A stretch of 64,000 nt of DNA from Planctomycetota bacterium (GTDB lineage: Bacteria > Planctomycetota > Phycisphaerae > Phycisphaerales > SM1A02): positions 1 through 64,000 of the forward strand of contig JADFOJ010000006.1 of assembly GCA_022562915.1 (NCBI GenBank). The letters run 5' to 3'. The translations under genes and the position numbers were made by a program. This document shows positions 5,716 through 15,923 of the stretch, one piece after another. A model generated the notes under the pieces. It did no database searches and was not told where the DNA came from. It saw only the letters and a program-made list of their open reading frames with translations. The first letter of the stretch is position 1. Every line of letters begins with the position of its first letter.

Positions 5716-6570
5716 ATGACTCGTGCGAGACACTACGTGGTTGCGGCGGGCGCCGTGTTGATCGCCGCACTGCCCTCCTGGGCCCAGGGCGTGGACAAGA
5801 GCCGATACAGCGTGTTCAACCCGACGCCGCGAGAGCTCTGGCGCCCGCTGAGCGCGGACCGCCCCGACATCACCGAGAGCCCGGTGACCGTAGACGCCGG
5901 AGCGATCCAGCTCGAGGCCAGCTTCTTCGAATACGCCCATGACTCGGCGAACGACGACGCCGAGACCACGGATTCACTGGCCCTTGCCTTCTCGAACATC
6001 AAGATCGGACTGCTCAACAACGTCGACCTGCAGATCCTCTTCGCTCCGTACGTCAGAGAGGAGTCACGTCCGGATGCAGCCGGGCGGACGACGGTCGCTG
6101 ACGGCCCGTCCGACGTGACCGTCCGGCTCAAGGTCAATTTCTGGGGTAACGATGGTGGTCGGACCGCGCTGGGGGTGCTGCCGTTTGTGAAGATCCCGAC
6201 GGGCTCCCAGGTCAGTAACGATCACGTCGAGGGCGGAGTAGCGCTGCCGTTTGCCTGGGATATCACCGAGGGCGCCAGCCTTGGCGTCATGCTCGAGCTT
6301 GACGTTCTCTACAGCGAGGAGACGGGGGACCACGACTTCGGTTTTCTGCACACCGTGGTGCTTGGCGTCGATCTTTTGGGACCGGTAGGTGGATATGTTG
6401 AGTATGTCGGCAACGCGCTCTTTGACGGCTCCGACTACGAGGCGCTCGCCAGCTTCGGCCTGACGTACGAGCTGACCGAGAACGCGGTGCTCGACGCCGG
6501 GGCATTGATCGGCTTGACTCGCGCAGCGACCGACGTGGCGGTCTTCACCGGGATCACTCTTCGTTTCTAG
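5716..6570 (+). CDS. Outer membrane protein, phenol-degradation MetA-pathway type
   Basis: From the ATG at 5716 the 284-residue protein opens with a signal peptide (basic start, hydrophobic core, cleavage near SWAQG). It then carries the family opening 'LSADRPDITESPVTVDAGAI', with alternating amphipathic strands to a terminal phenylalanine, the usual end of an outer-membrane beta-barrel. An earlier in-frame start at 5599 would add 39 residues before the signal peptide and is unlikely. The family forms putative channels; the substrate is unknown. It stands alone between the cassette array and the P450 gene. Confidence 0.82.
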   Translation: MTRARHYVVAAGAVLIAALPSWAQGVDKSRYSVFNPTPRELWRPLSADRPDITESPVTVDAGAIQLEASFFEYAHDSANDDAETTDSLALAFSNIKIGLLNNVDLQILFAPYVREESRPDAAGRTTVADGPSDVTVRLKVNFWGNDGGRTALGVLPFVKIPTGSQVSNDHVEGGVALPFAWDITEGASLGVMLELDVLYSEETGDHDFGFLHTVVLGVDLLGPVGGYVEYVGNALFDGSDYEALASFGLTYELTENAVLDAGALIGLTRAATDVAVFTGITLRF

Positions 6571-6649
6571 GCGCCGGACCGACCATCGCGTGCACGGAGA
6601 CTCCAGACTGAACTACAATGCTGCGTGTCCGGGCCGGCCGTTGCCCCGT

Positions 6650-7864
6650 ATGACAAGCAGACTTGCCAGTTCCGAGCACAAGGCGAACCCCTGCCCGTAC
6701 TATGAACGCCTGCGGGCCGAGTCGCCCGTTCACCGGGTGATGCTGCCGGGCCGGAAGACCGCGTGGCTCGTCACTCGGTACGCGGACGCGGAGTCCGTGC
6801 TGAAGGACACTCGCTTTGTCAAGGACAGATTCAACGTCTCGGACGCCCACGCCGCCGCATGGATGCCTTGGATGCCGGGATTCGTCAGGCCGTTGACACG
6901 CAACATGCTTGACGTGGACAATCCGGACCATGCGCGACTGCGATCGATCGTGAGCAAGGCGTTCACGCCGCCACGGATCGAACAGATGCGCAACCGGATC
7001 GAGACGCTCGCCGACGATCTGCTGACCGCCGCCCAGGCGAGGCAGCACCTCGACCTGATACGCGACTTTGCTCGTCCCATCCCGACCACGATCATCGCCG
7101 AAATGCTGGGCGTTCCAATCGAGGATCGCGGCAGGTTCACCACGTGGTCGAGCGCTATCGTGGCTGCTGATTCGTCCAAGTGGGCGACGTTGCGAGCGAT
7201 ACCGAACCTCTGGCTGTTCATCCGGTACCTCCGCGGACTCATCGAGGCGCGAAGAACCGACCCCCAGGATGATCTGCTCAGCGCGCTGATCGAGGCCGAA
7301 GAGGCCGGGCAGCGACTGAACGAGGACGAGTTGCTGGCGATGGTGTTCCTGCTGCTGGTGGCCGGCTATGAGACGACCGTCAACCTGATCGGCAACGGCG
7401 CGCTGGCCCTTTGGCAGCACCCCGACCAGCTGGCGAGATTGCGCGACAACCCCGGACTCATCCGGCCGGCGGTGGAGGAGCTGCTTCGGTACAGCGGCCC
7501 CCTGGAACTGGCGACCGAACGATACGCGCGCGAGGACCTGGCGATCGCGGGCGTCGCGATCCCGCGCGGATCACTGGTCTTCGCGGCGATCGCGTCGGCC
7601 AACCGCGACGATCGACAGTTCTCGGAGCCGGACACGCTGGACATCACGCGAGAGCCGAACAAGCACCTTGCCTTCGGTCACGGCGCCCACTTCTGCCTGG
7701 GCGCGTCGCTCGCGAGGATGGAGGGGCAGATCGCGATCGGTGCCCTGGTGCGCAGGGCCGTGCAGTGGCGCCCGGCCGTCGAGCCGGCGGCGCTGCGATG
7801 GCGGCGAGGGTTCGTGTTGCGGGGATTGAAGTCGTTACCGCTGACGGTGAGCAAGTGGGCATGA
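6650..7864 (+). CDS. Cytochrome P450
   Basis: The 404-residue soluble bacterial P450 shows the I-helix oxygen-binding motif AGYETT, the K-helix ExxR (EELLRY) and the haem-binding loop FGHGAHFCLG with its cysteine ligand. The N-terminus at 6650 (MTSRLASSEHKANPCPYYER) matches the usual start of class I bacterial enzymes; a GTG at 6590 would add an unlikely extension. The enzyme would hydroxylate an organic substrate using electrons from ferredoxin, but no ferredoxin or reductase gene is adjacent. The 'NMLDVDNPDHARLRSIVSKAF' region resembles CYP107-like families. The substrate cannot be told. Confidence 0.93.
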   Translation: MTSRLASSEHKANPCPYYERLRAESPVHRVMLPGRKTAWLVTRYADAESVLKDTRFVKDRFNVSDAHAAAWMPWMPGFVRPLTRNMLDVDNPDHARLRSIVSKAFTPPRIEQMRNRIETLADDLLTAAQARQHLDLIRDFARPIPTTIIAEMLGVPIEDRGRFTTWSSAIVAADSSKWATLRAIPNLWLFIRYLRGLIEARRTDPQDDLLSALIEAEEAGQRLNEDELLAMVFLLLVAGYETTVNLIGNGALALWQHPDQLARLRDNPGLIRPAVEELLRYSGPLELATERYAREDLAIAGVAIPRGSLVFAAIASANRDDRQFSEPDTLDITREPNKHLAFGHGAHFCLGASLARMEGQIAIGALVRRAVQWRPAVEPAALRWRRGFVLRGLKSLPLTVSKWA

Positions 7865-7871
7865 CCGTCCA

Positions 7872-8120
7872 ATGATGAGTACACCGCCTGACAAGCCACT
7901 TACCGCACACACGCGAGATGGCTCGGTGTCCTGTGAATCCTGTGGCTACGATCTGCGCCGCAACGAGTCCGGGTGCTGCCCCGAATGCGGTGCGGTGATC
8001 CCGCGAGTATCCCACATGCCACCCCAATGGTGGGTGCTGCGCGTGGCGCTTGGTCTTGCGGGCGGGTTGCTGCTGTTGTGGATCGTCGCGTGGTTGCTCG
8101 GGCGCATGGGTGTGCTGTGA
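7872..8120 (+). CDS. Small zinc-ribbon membrane protein
   Basis: The 82-residue protein has a zinc ribbon CESCGYDLRRNESGCCPECG (residues 21-40) and one membrane span near the C-terminus (about 56-77). The spacing and the GYDLR element are the signature of the planctomycete ribbon family, also seen in cassettes 4 and 7. It follows the P450 gene by seven bases and may be co-transcribed. The function is unknown. Confidence 0.75.
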   Translation: MMSTPPDKPLTAHTRDGSVSCESCGYDLRRNESGCCPECGAVIPRVSHMPPQWWVLRVALGLAGGLLLLWIVAWLLGRMGVL

Positions 8121-8194
8121 GACCATCGCCGGGTGAGCGGATCGAGGAGCCTTTGGTAGAATGATCGGCGGCAACGTGAACAGGGAGTACACCG

Positions 8195-8392
8195 ATGGGT
8201 CTCTTCTGGGATCTCATACAACAGAGCCAGATCTCCGATCAGAAGTCGCGTACGGCGTCCGTGGAGGAACGGCTCGCATGCGTCGAGACAGAGCTCTCAC
8301 GAACGCAGGAGACGATGCGACTTCTCCTGCAACGGCTGGAAACGCACCTCGGCGAGGACATTGACCGCGACGGTTCGATCGGTGGTACGTAG
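8195..8392 (+). CDS. Small coiled-coil protein
   Basis: The 65-residue protein starts MGLFWDLIQQSQISDQ and continues with a heptad-like helix (about residues 20-52). AGGGAG at 8182-8187 gives a good ribosome-binding site for the ATG at 8195. Short proteins of this shape beginning MGLFWDL are familiar as hypothetical proteins in planctomycetes; the function is unknown. Its acidic end is consistent with a soluble adaptor. Confidence 0.65.
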   Translation: MGLFWDLIQQSQISDQKSRTASVEERLACVETELSRTQETMRLLLQRLETHLGEDIDRDGSIGGT

Positions 8393-8439
8393 CGGGGGCA
8401 TGGTTTGACACCGGCGCGCCCGCAGCAGGAGCCTTCAGC

Positions 8440-9135
8440 GTGAACAAGACGGAGGTTCTCAGGGAACTCAAGAAGCTCGGCACCGCCCGGAACCGCACGG
8501 TCTTCGCGCGGCACGGTGTCACCGGTGCTCTCTACGGTGTCAGCTGCGCCGACCTCGGCACGCTCAAGAAGAAGATCAAGGTCGACCACGAGCTGGCCCG
8601 GGAGTTGTGGGCATCGGGCAACCACGACGCGCGCGTGTTGGCGATGATGGTCGGCGATCCCGAACAGGTCACCGCACGCCAACTGGACACCTGGGTTCGG
8701 GAACTCGGTGACTACGTGCTCACGGATGCGTTTTCCGGTCTCGCCGGCCGGTCGCCGCTGGCGCCGAAGCGCATGGAGAAATGGATGGCCGCTCGCGGCG
8801 AGTGGGTGTGCGCGACCGGATGGAACCTGCTGTGCGGGTTGGCGATGTCGGACCGGGAGGTCCCCGACGAGCGGCTCGAAGGCTACGTCAAGGTCATTGA
8901 GTCGACGATCGGCACCCGGCCCAACCGTGCCAGGTACGCGATGAACAACGCGCTGATCGCCATCGGCACGCGCAACCGTCGGCTGGAGAAGCACGCTGTC
9001 GCCGCGGCCCGGCGCATCGGGCCGGTCCAGGTGAATCACGGCGAGACGGGCTGCAGGACCCCCGACGCGGTGACGTACATCCCCAGGGCCGCCGCCCACC
9101 GGCGTGGCAAGAGCGCCAAAGCGAAGGCCCGGTAG
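8440..9135 (+). CDS. AlkD-like DNA alkylation repair protein
   Basis: The 231-residue HEAT-repeat protein belongs to the DNA alkylation repair (AlkC/AlkD) superfamily. Recognisable parts are 'ARHGVTGALYGVSCADLGTL' at the N-terminus, ELARELWASGNHDARVLAMM in an early repeat, and the C-terminal HGETGCRTPDAVTYI signature with a basic tail. Relatives remove alkylated bases by non-flipping glycosylase action, though this sub-branch includes members of unknown activity. The start is a GTG at 8440 with CAGGAG just upstream. It heads a compact run of plus-strand genes. Confidence 0.85.
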   Translation: MNKTEVLRELKKLGTARNRTVFARHGVTGALYGVSCADLGTLKKKIKVDHELARELWASGNHDARVLAMMVGDPEQVTARQLDTWVRELGDYVLTDAFSGLAGRSPLAPKRMEKWMAARGEWVCATGWNLLCGLAMSDREVPDERLEGYVKVIESTIGTRPNRARYAMNNALIAIGTRNRRLEKHAVAAARRIGPVQVNHGETGCRTPDAVTYIPRAAAHRRGKSAKAKAR

Positions 9136-9149
9136 CAGGTCACGATCAG

Positions 9150-9515
9150 ATGGAGCCAGTCTTCGATCCGCAACCGGTCGTGCTCCGCGGGCGATACGTG
9201 CGGCTGGAACCGCTGTCGCAGACGCACGCGGCGGACATCGAACAGCTCATCGCCGAGGCCGTCGTGGAGATGGCCTCCGGTGCACAGATCCCCTTCGCGA
9301 TGGTCCACGCCCGGAGCGGGGACGCGATCGGCTCGACCCGCTACCTGGATCTGCGCCCCGCCCACCGGGAGGGCGTGTTGCGCAGGAGCTTTATCCTCTG
9401 GGACGGGTTCGTCCGGGACTCCGTCTACTTCAGTATCGTGGATGACGAGTGGCCGGCCGTGAAGCAGCGGTTGCTGTCCATGCTGGGCACGTCGAGCGGG
9501 GAGACATCACCGTGA
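9150..9515 (+). pseudogene. GNAT acetyltransferase with internal deletions
   Basis: The 121-residue frame aligns with a family of about 190-200 residues. It keeps the N-terminal 'VVLRGRYVRLEPLSQTHAAD', the central QIPFAMVHARSGDAIGSTRY and the C-terminal EGVLRRSFILWDGFVRDSVYFSI. Missing in frame are the segment after HAAD and the long stretch after 'GSTRYLDLRPAHR', which should contain the acetyl-CoA-binding loop and the helix leading to 'ERLGA'. Without that loop the protein should not bind cofactor. It is probably a decayed gene or a naturally deleted variant; an assembly collapse is the alternative. Its stop overlaps the start of the next gene (GTGA at 9512). Confidence 0.7.
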
Positions 9516-9925
9516 CCGCCGATTGGCAGCGTGAGATCGTCGAGCTTCACGAGTTCTTCGAGGGCTGGCTCGGGGGGTCGCTGGCGGACACCGATGGGTC
9601 GTTCGGTCGGTTCGAGGGAGCGATCGTGCCCGGGTTCACCTTCATCGGCCCCGATGCGAGGGTGATCGGCCGAGAGGATCTTGTCGCCGGACTTCGCGCA
9701 GCTCACGGCAGCAGGCCTGCAATACGGATCCGGATCGAGAACCCTCGACTTCGGCACGAGGCCGCGGACCTGCTGGTCGCCACCTACGAGGAGTGGCAGG
9801 AGTGCACGCCGACGGTGACGGGTCGCCTGAGCACGGTCGTCTTTGGAACCTCGCACGACGGTCTCGAATGGATGCACGTACACGAGACGTGGATCAGGCC
9901 GCCGGCCGGCGGTGCGACGGCATGA
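9512..9925 (+). CDS. DUF4440/SnoaL-like protein
   Basis: The 137-residue protein has an NTF2-like pattern: an N-terminal amphipathic helix (REIVELHEFFEGWL), 'FEGAIVPGFTFIGPDARVIG', a central YEEWQ strand, and the closing LSTVVF...LEWMHVHETWI. DUF4440 members include enzymes and ligand-binding proteins, so no reaction is assigned. The start is the GTG at 9512, which overlaps the preceding stop. The stop overlaps the next start (ATGA at 9922), indicating translational coupling. Confidence 0.8.
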   Translation: MTADWQREIVELHEFFEGWLGGSLADTDGSFGRFEGAIVPGFTFIGPDARVIGREDLVAGLRAAHGSRPAIRIRIENPRLRHEAADLLVATYEEWQECTPTVTGRLSTVVFGTSHDGLEWMHVHETWIRPPAGGATA

Positions 9926-10491
9926 GATGGTCGTTGCTGCTGCCGGCTCTTCTCACCGCGATGGCCGCCGCGGCATCGGTGGCGGTGATCATGGACACCA
10001 TGGACACCGTGGACACCATCGATGTCATGGGCGAACCGTCAACGGCGCTGGGCACGGCCCACCCGCAGTACCCCACGCTGCTGCAAGGTGACCCCGGCGC
10101 CACGGGACATGAGCGGATGCTGCCCGCGGTCTGGGCGTGCGGCGTGCTGATGCTGGCCTTCGCCGCGGCGCTCATGGCCTGGGGCTTGCGGCGCAACGAA
10201 CGGTCCGGATGGCCGGCGTGGGCCCTGGCGGCGTGCTTTGTCCTGCAGGCAGGACTCTTCTCGGTGGCGATGCTGGCGTACGTGCGGTTCATGGGGGATC
10301 CGTCGCCGCCGTTGTGGTGGGCATTGCCGCTGCCGACCGCGTGGCTGGTCTACGTCTTCTGGCCGGCGCAACTCGTCTTCGTCGTGCTGTTCGTGGTGAC
10401 CTTCGACCGGTGGTTCTGGACGCCCCTCGACGAGGCGACGTTCCGCCGGATCGTCAGTGCGCGTCATGGCGATCGGAACGGAACAGCATAG
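9922..10491 (+). CDS. Four-span membrane protein upstream of the symporter
   Basis: The 189-residue protein has hydrophobic spans at about residues 3-25, 70-90, 100-122 and 140-165, with a short loop containing a MDTMDTVDTIDVMG repeat after the first span. It starts at an ATG overlapping the previous stop and ends directly before the symporter start at 10492, with no gap. Small membrane proteins often precede SSS symporters and are thought to act as partners. I do not recognise a named family. Confidence 0.7.
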   Translation: MRWSLLLPALLTAMAAAASVAVIMDTMDTVDTIDVMGEPSTALGTAHPQYPTLLQGDPGATGHERMLPAVWACGVLMLAFAAALMAWGLRRNERSGWPAWALAACFVLQAGLFSVAMLAYVRFMGDPSPPLWWALPLPTAWLVYVFWPAQLVFVVLFVVTFDRWFWTPLDEATFRRIVSARHGDRNGTA

Positions 10492-11976
10492 ATGGAGCCG
10501 TACCGCTACACGATCATCCTGGGCTGCATCGGCGTGTACATGCTGCTGTGCGTGGGGGTCGGCATCTGGGCATTGCGGCGGACGAAATCCGCCAAGGATT
10601 TCTTCGTGGCCGGACGCAGGCTCGGCATTCTCGTGACGTCGATTGCGATCTTCTCCAGTCTCATCAGCGGCTTCACGTTCGTGGGCGGGCCCGGTCTGGT
10701 GTACCGGATGGGCATGTCGAGCATGTGGATGCTGTATGCGGGGATCATCGGCGGCTGCCTGAGCGCGGTCCTGGTGGGAAAGCGCCTGCGGCTCTTCGCG
10801 GAGCTTCGCGAGACGTTGTCGCTTCCCGATGCGGTGGCCGCGCGCTACAACAGCGAGACGACCCGCTTCCTGACGGCGGTCGCGATCCTTCTGGGCGTGG
10901 TCGGGTATCTCGCCGTGCAGATCCTGGCGATGAGCCTGGTGTTGCAGAGCCTGCTGCAGCGGTCGGAACTCGTTGCGGCGGTCCCGCTGGAGATCTGCGT
11001 GCTCGCCGCGTGCGCCGTGCTCGTGTTCTACTGCACGACCGGCGGCATCATCGCCAGCGTCTACACGGACCTCGTGCAGGGTTTGGTCATGGTCGTCGCG
11101 GCCGCCCTCGTGTATTTCACCGCTCGCGCGTCGTTGGGGGGTGGGTTCACGGCGATGACCGACGCGATCATGAGCGACGATCGGGAAACCATGGGGCCGT
11201 GGGGCTCGGCCTCCATGCTGTGCGGCCTGTCCTGGCTCTTTCTGTTCATGGTCGGTGCGTGCGGCCAGCCCCACGTGATCACGAAGCACATGATGTTCCG
11301 GCGAGTCGGTGACCTGAAGTGGATCATCCCGATCTCGATCGTGGCCGGGATGATCACCGTCCTGCTGACCGTCCCGATCGGCATGCTGATGCGGGCGCTG
11401 GTCCTGACGGGGGCACAGCCGGAGTTGGCGAGCCCCGATGCGGCCGCGCCGGTGTTTCTCCAGGCGTTCGCCAACCCGGTACTGGCGGGCGTCGTCCTCG
11501 CGGGCCTTTTCGCGGCGATCATGTCCTCCGCCGACAGCTTCCTGAATATCGGCGCGGCGGCGCTCGTACACGACATCCCCCGCGCATTCGGCGCCGGCAA
11601 AGCCGCGACGAAGTTGCGCAATGCGCGGCTGGCGACCGTGGCGATCGCGATCACGGCGGCGCTGGTCGGACTGTACTGGGGTGACCTCGTCGCGCTGCTG
11701 GGCGCGTTCGGCTGGGGCACGTTCGCGGCGGCGCTGGTGCCTGTCGTGGCGATCGGCTTCAACTGGAAGCGGGCGACGGCGGCGGCGGCCAACACGGCCA
11801 TCATCTTCAGCCTGGTGGTGAACTTCGGGATCAAGCTGTTCAGCATCGAGTTGCCGGGGGGAATCGACGGTGGCGCACTTGCGCTGACGGGCTCGCTCGC
11901 GCTGTTCTTCGTGGTCTCGATGCTTTCCAAGCCGAGGCCGCTCGACGCCGACATTGACGCGGTGATGGATCTCTGA
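10492..11976 (+). CDS. Sodium:solute symporter (SSS family)
   Basis: The 494-residue protein has about 13 membrane spans. Family marks include 'SAKDFFVAGRRLG' after the first span, SGFTFVGGPG, the GQPHVITKHMMFR loop and FAAIMSSADSFLN, close to the SSS signature and sodium-site serines. It imports a small solute such as proline, pantothenate or a carboxylate with sodium. The length matches PutP-like members. It is the last gene of the run beginning at 8440, immediately behind a small membrane partner gene. Confidence 0.9.
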   Translation: MEPYRYTIILGCIGVYMLLCVGVGIWALRRTKSAKDFFVAGRRLGILVTSIAIFSSLISGFTFVGGPGLVYRMGMSSMWMLYAGIIGGCLSAVLVGKRLRLFAELRETLSLPDAVAARYNSETTRFLTAVAILLGVVGYLAVQILAMSLVLQSLLQRSELVAAVPLEICVLAACAVLVFYCTTGGIIASVYTDLVQGLVMVVAAALVYFTARASLGGGFTAMTDAIMSDDRETMGPWGSASMLCGLSWLFLFMVGACGQPHVITKHMMFRRVGDLKWIIPISIVAGMITVLLTVPIGMLMRALVLTGAQPELASPDAAAPVFLQAFANPVLAGVVLAGLFAAIMSSADSFLNIGAAALVHDIPRAFGAGKAATKLRNARLATVAIAITAALVGLYWGDLVALLGAFGWGTFAAALVPVVAIGFNWKRATAAAANTAIIFSLVVNFGIKLFSIELPGGIDGGALALTGSLALFFVVSMLSKPRPLDADIDAVMDL

Positions 11977-11982
11977 CTCTGC

Positions 11983-12363
11983 TTACGTCCCGGGCTGGTA
12001 CAGCGCAAGCACCGCGCCGGCGGGATCCTGGATGACACAGGTCCGCTCCTGCTGTGGGGCCCCGGTGGGGCCGGTGAGGATCCTGCCGCCGAGGTCTTCG
12101 CAGCGCCGGGCGCTCGCCTCGATGTCTTCGACGATGACGTACATGATCCACTGGGCCGGAAGGCCCGTGTTAACGCCCCGGGCATGGCAGACGCCGGCGA
12201 CGGCCTCGCCGGATTCCGGCGGCGTCATGGTGAAGTCGTTGTATCCGCCCATGTCCACCGGGAGGGCCTTCCACCCCACGACCTCGCTGTAGAAGTTCCG
12301 GATCTCCTCGGCGTTGTCCACCGTGAGGTCCGTCCATCCGATCGTGCCGACTCCGCCTGCCAT
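11983..12363 (-). CDS. VOC (glyoxalase-fold) family protein
   Basis: The 126-residue protein has the VOC fold pattern: GTIGWTDLTVDNAEEIRNFY with a VGWK turn, a QWIMYVIVEDIEASARR middle section and a DPAGAVLALYQP end. Members include glyoxalases, dioxygenases and antibiotic-binding proteins; only a single repeat pair is present, so a dimer is likely. The ATG at 12363 is preferred over an upstream start at 12393. It converges on the symporter gene with six bases between stops. Confidence 0.85.
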   Translation of the reverse strand: MAGGVGTIGWTDLTVDNAEEIRNFYSEVVGWKALPVDMGGYNDFTMTPPESGEAVAGVCHARGVNTGLPAQWIMYVIVEDIEASARRCEDLGGRILTGPTGAPQQERTCVIQDPAGAVLALYQPGT

Positions 12364-12397
12364 GTCTTGTCTTCCTTCGCCCCTGCGCCCCATCTTC

Positions 12398-13345
<948 letters not shown>

Positions 13346-13354
13346 GGAGCTATC

Positions 13355-15859
13355 CTACCGGCTCCGATCAGCGCTGCGGTCGGGGCGGCTGCCGCCGACC
13401 GAGCTGGCGATGATCTTCGCGTCGTCGAGCGGCAGCGGATAGATCCAGCGCACCACGGTCAATCCCCGGCTGTGCGGTGTCTCGCCATCGACGGTGAGCG
13501 GTACCGGGGTCGAGGAATTCTCCAGGTAGCCGATCACGATCAGGCACGGGCGTGTGAACCACGCCGAGAGATCGAGCTCACGCCCGAGTCTCCGGATCAC
13601 CACCGCGGTGTCCGGGTCCTTCTTGTCCTCGGTGATGTACGTCGGCGGCCCGAGCTGGTGGTAGATGCTGAGCATCTCGATGTACTTGCGCACCTCGCCC
13701 GGCTTCAGCTGTGCACCACTGCCGCTCATACCGAAGGCGTCGAAGCGGTCGCTCTCATGCGGGGCGATGTACGTGTCGTGAATGTTCCGTTGCAGGAACG
13801 TCCTGCCGCTCGGCACCAGGAACTCGGCGAGCGACAGCCTCGTACCGGGGTACCATGGCGCACGGCCGGCATCCGACGCCCAGATGTGGCCCACGTTCAG
13901 CATCTCGCCGGAACGGGTCCGCGGCACCCACGGGAGCTCGTTGTCCTCCCAGAGGTACTCGCGCCGCTTCATGCGGGTGTTGCCCACCCAGATCACGCGC
14001 ACATTGCTCAGGATCCCGGGCAGATCGTTGATGAGCGTTCCGGTGAATCGCGCCGACGTTCCCGGGCCGCCGGTGACGGTGATCGGGTCGTCGGGGTCCA
14101 CCCGCAATGTTCCACCCCAGTCCGGATCCAGGGCGCCCATCCAGTTCAGATACAGTTGCGTCGCCGTGGCCCGCGCCGGCACCCGGTAGTTCGCGGGAGA
14201 GCGTGCCACGTCGACCAGGTAACGGTCCACGTTGGGGAATCGCTCCGGCTGTCTCGGCGGCGGCGCCTCCCAGGTGTACAGCAGGTCCTGCCCGCGCTGA
14301 ACGGGATCGCTGTCGATGGACACGCCCACGTCGCCATAGCCGGGCAGGTACAGGGCTCCCCAGCTCACGGCCCGCTGGAAGTGCGGCTCGCTGTCCAGGC
14401 CGGCGTCACCGGGACGCACCACGTGATCGAGGAAGGTGACGTGCAGGAACTCGGTGTCACTCTGTCTCAGCAGGCGGACACCGCCCCAGGCCACGGCCGT
14501 GAACAAGCCACCGGTCGCCGCGAAGACCAGCCAACTGTGGCGGACGCGCCCGTGCTGCTTGAGGAAGAAGAACAGGCCCGGACCGGCGATGGCCCAATAC
14601 GCGCCGAACAGCAGCACCGCCGCCAGCAAGCCGGCCGAGGCCTCCCTCGACTTGTCGACATCATTCCTCAGGACTTGCCTGTCGCCGATGAATACCTCGT
14701 TCGCCCCCCCCCTCGTGAGCATGCGCGGATCGTTGGACTCCATCGCCAGCAACTCCTGGGGCTGGGGCGTGTCGGCGCGTCGGCCGAGGATACGGTTCCA
14801 GAAGACGTCGGCCTGCGGGAGCCGCATGCTGGCGAGCCGCTGGGACGCCAGGTCGATCCCGACGATCGTGATCCGGCCGAAGTCGACGAGCCGCTGAATA
14901 ACGACCACGCGCCCGTCCGGCAGCGCGATCAGCGGCTCGTACCGGTTGTCGATGGAGGTGTAGGCTCCGCCGATCTCACTGAAGACCCGCACGGTCAACT
15001 CGAAGTCGCGGATGGGTCCGAGCCTGCTCTTGGAGAGGACGGGCATCAGCTCCGAGAGCATCAGGTCATCCTTGCGCGGGGCCTGCTGGACGAGCAGGTC
15101 GTCGAGCGAGGTCTGCCCGCGCGCGCCGAGCACCCACGGGTTGCCCGCCTCCGGCAGGATGATCACGAGGTGCCCGCCGCGGCGAACGTATTCGCGCAGG
15201 GCGCCGGCCGAATCGACCCGAAGCTGCTGCGGCAGCGCATCGGTCCACACCACCGCCTCGAACGGTGCGAGGCCTTGCCAGCGATCGGGCATCGCCCGGG
15301 GCGCGACACCGGAGATGATCCGAGTCTCCTCGTGGGCGCCGGGCGGGCTCGTACGGGTGTTCCAGGTGTTGGAATAGTCATCGAGCCTCGCCCGTGCCCG
15401 GCCCACGACCGCGATCATGCCGGCCTCGAGCGGAACTCGCGTGGAACCGCTGGTTGCCGGGCTGATACGTCTTCCGCCCAGCTCGCGGCGGCGGTCGCCG
15501 TCGCGTTCCTCGAACACCCGCACCGTCCAGATCGTGTCGTCCGTCGTGTGCGGCGACAACGGCGCGTACAGCCACACCGGCGAGCGAGTGCCGGGGCTCA
15601 GCGTGATCGACCGCCCGTACTCGGCAATGTCGCCCTCGGCATTGGGGACCTCCCACTGGACCCAGCACGGTGTCGGATCGTCCAGCGAGCTTGTCAGGAT
15701 CAGCCGGAGTGCCGTGAGTGCGCCGGGACGATACGCGTTGCCGATCCCGAACTGCTCGACCTCGACCCGAACGTCCGCGTCATCTGCTGCAGCGCCGGCG
15801 GCGGATGTCACGGCGCCGAGCGCGGCCAGGAGAGCCGGAAGCATTCGCCGGAGGGTCAT
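13355..15859 (-). CDS. Large exported membrane-anchored protein next to an ABC ATPase
   Basis: The 834-residue protein starts with a signal peptide (MTLRRMLPALLAALGAVTSA). It has a long N-terminal extracytoplasmic region with a glutamine-amidotransferase-like stretch (DSAGALREYVRRGGHLVIIL). Two membrane spans follow mid-protein (AAVLLFGAYWAIAGPGLFFF and a span after VRHSW), then a second large outside domain. This build is common in planctomycete clusters with ABC ATPases and DUF58/vWA proteins, where it is thought to take part in envelope processes. The ATG at 15859 is chosen because the signal peptide follows directly. The exact function is unknown. Confidence 0.78.
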   Translation of the reverse strand: MTLRRMLPALLAALGAVTSAAGAAADDADVRVEVEQFGIGNAYRPGALTALRLILTSSLDDPTPCWVQWEVPNAEGDIAEYGRSITLSPGTRSPVWLYAPLSPHTTDDTIWTVRVFEERDGDRRRELGGRRISPATSGSTRVPLEAGMIAVVGRARARLDDYSNTWNTRTSPPGAHEETRIISGVAPRAMPDRWQGLAPFEAVVWTDALPQQLRVDSAGALREYVRRGGHLVIILPEAGNPWVLGARGQTSLDDLLVQQAPRKDDLMLSELMPVLSKSRLGPIRDFELTVRVFSEIGGAYTSIDNRYEPLIALPDGRVVVIQRLVDFGRITIVGIDLASQRLASMRLPQADVFWNRILGRRADTPQPQELLAMESNDPRMLTRGGANEVFIGDRQVLRNDVDKSREASAGLLAAVLLFGAYWAIAGPGLFFFLKQHGRVRHSWLVFAATGGLFTAVAWGGVRLLRQSDTEFLHVTFLDHVVRPGDAGLDSEPHFQRAVSWGALYLPGYGDVGVSIDSDPVQRGQDLLYTWEAPPPRQPERFPNVDRYLVDVARSPANYRVPARATATQLYLNWMGALDPDWGGTLRVDPDDPITVTGGPGTSARFTGTLINDLPGILSNVRVIWVGNTRMKRREYLWEDNELPWVPRTRSGEMLNVGHIWASDAGRAPWYPGTRLSLAEFLVPSGRTFLQRNIHDTYIAPHESDRFDAFGMSGSGAQLKPGEVRKYIEMLSIYHQLGPPTYITEDKKDPDTAVVIRRLGRELDLSAWFTRPCLIVIGYLENSSTPVPLTVDGETPHSRGLTVVRWIYPLPLDDAKIIASSVGGSRPDRSADRSR

Positions 15860-15923
15860 CCCCAGACTGTAGCACGGACGCGCGGTCAAGTCGGGCGGCC
15901 ATCTCGCCGATCCCCCTTAGGGT

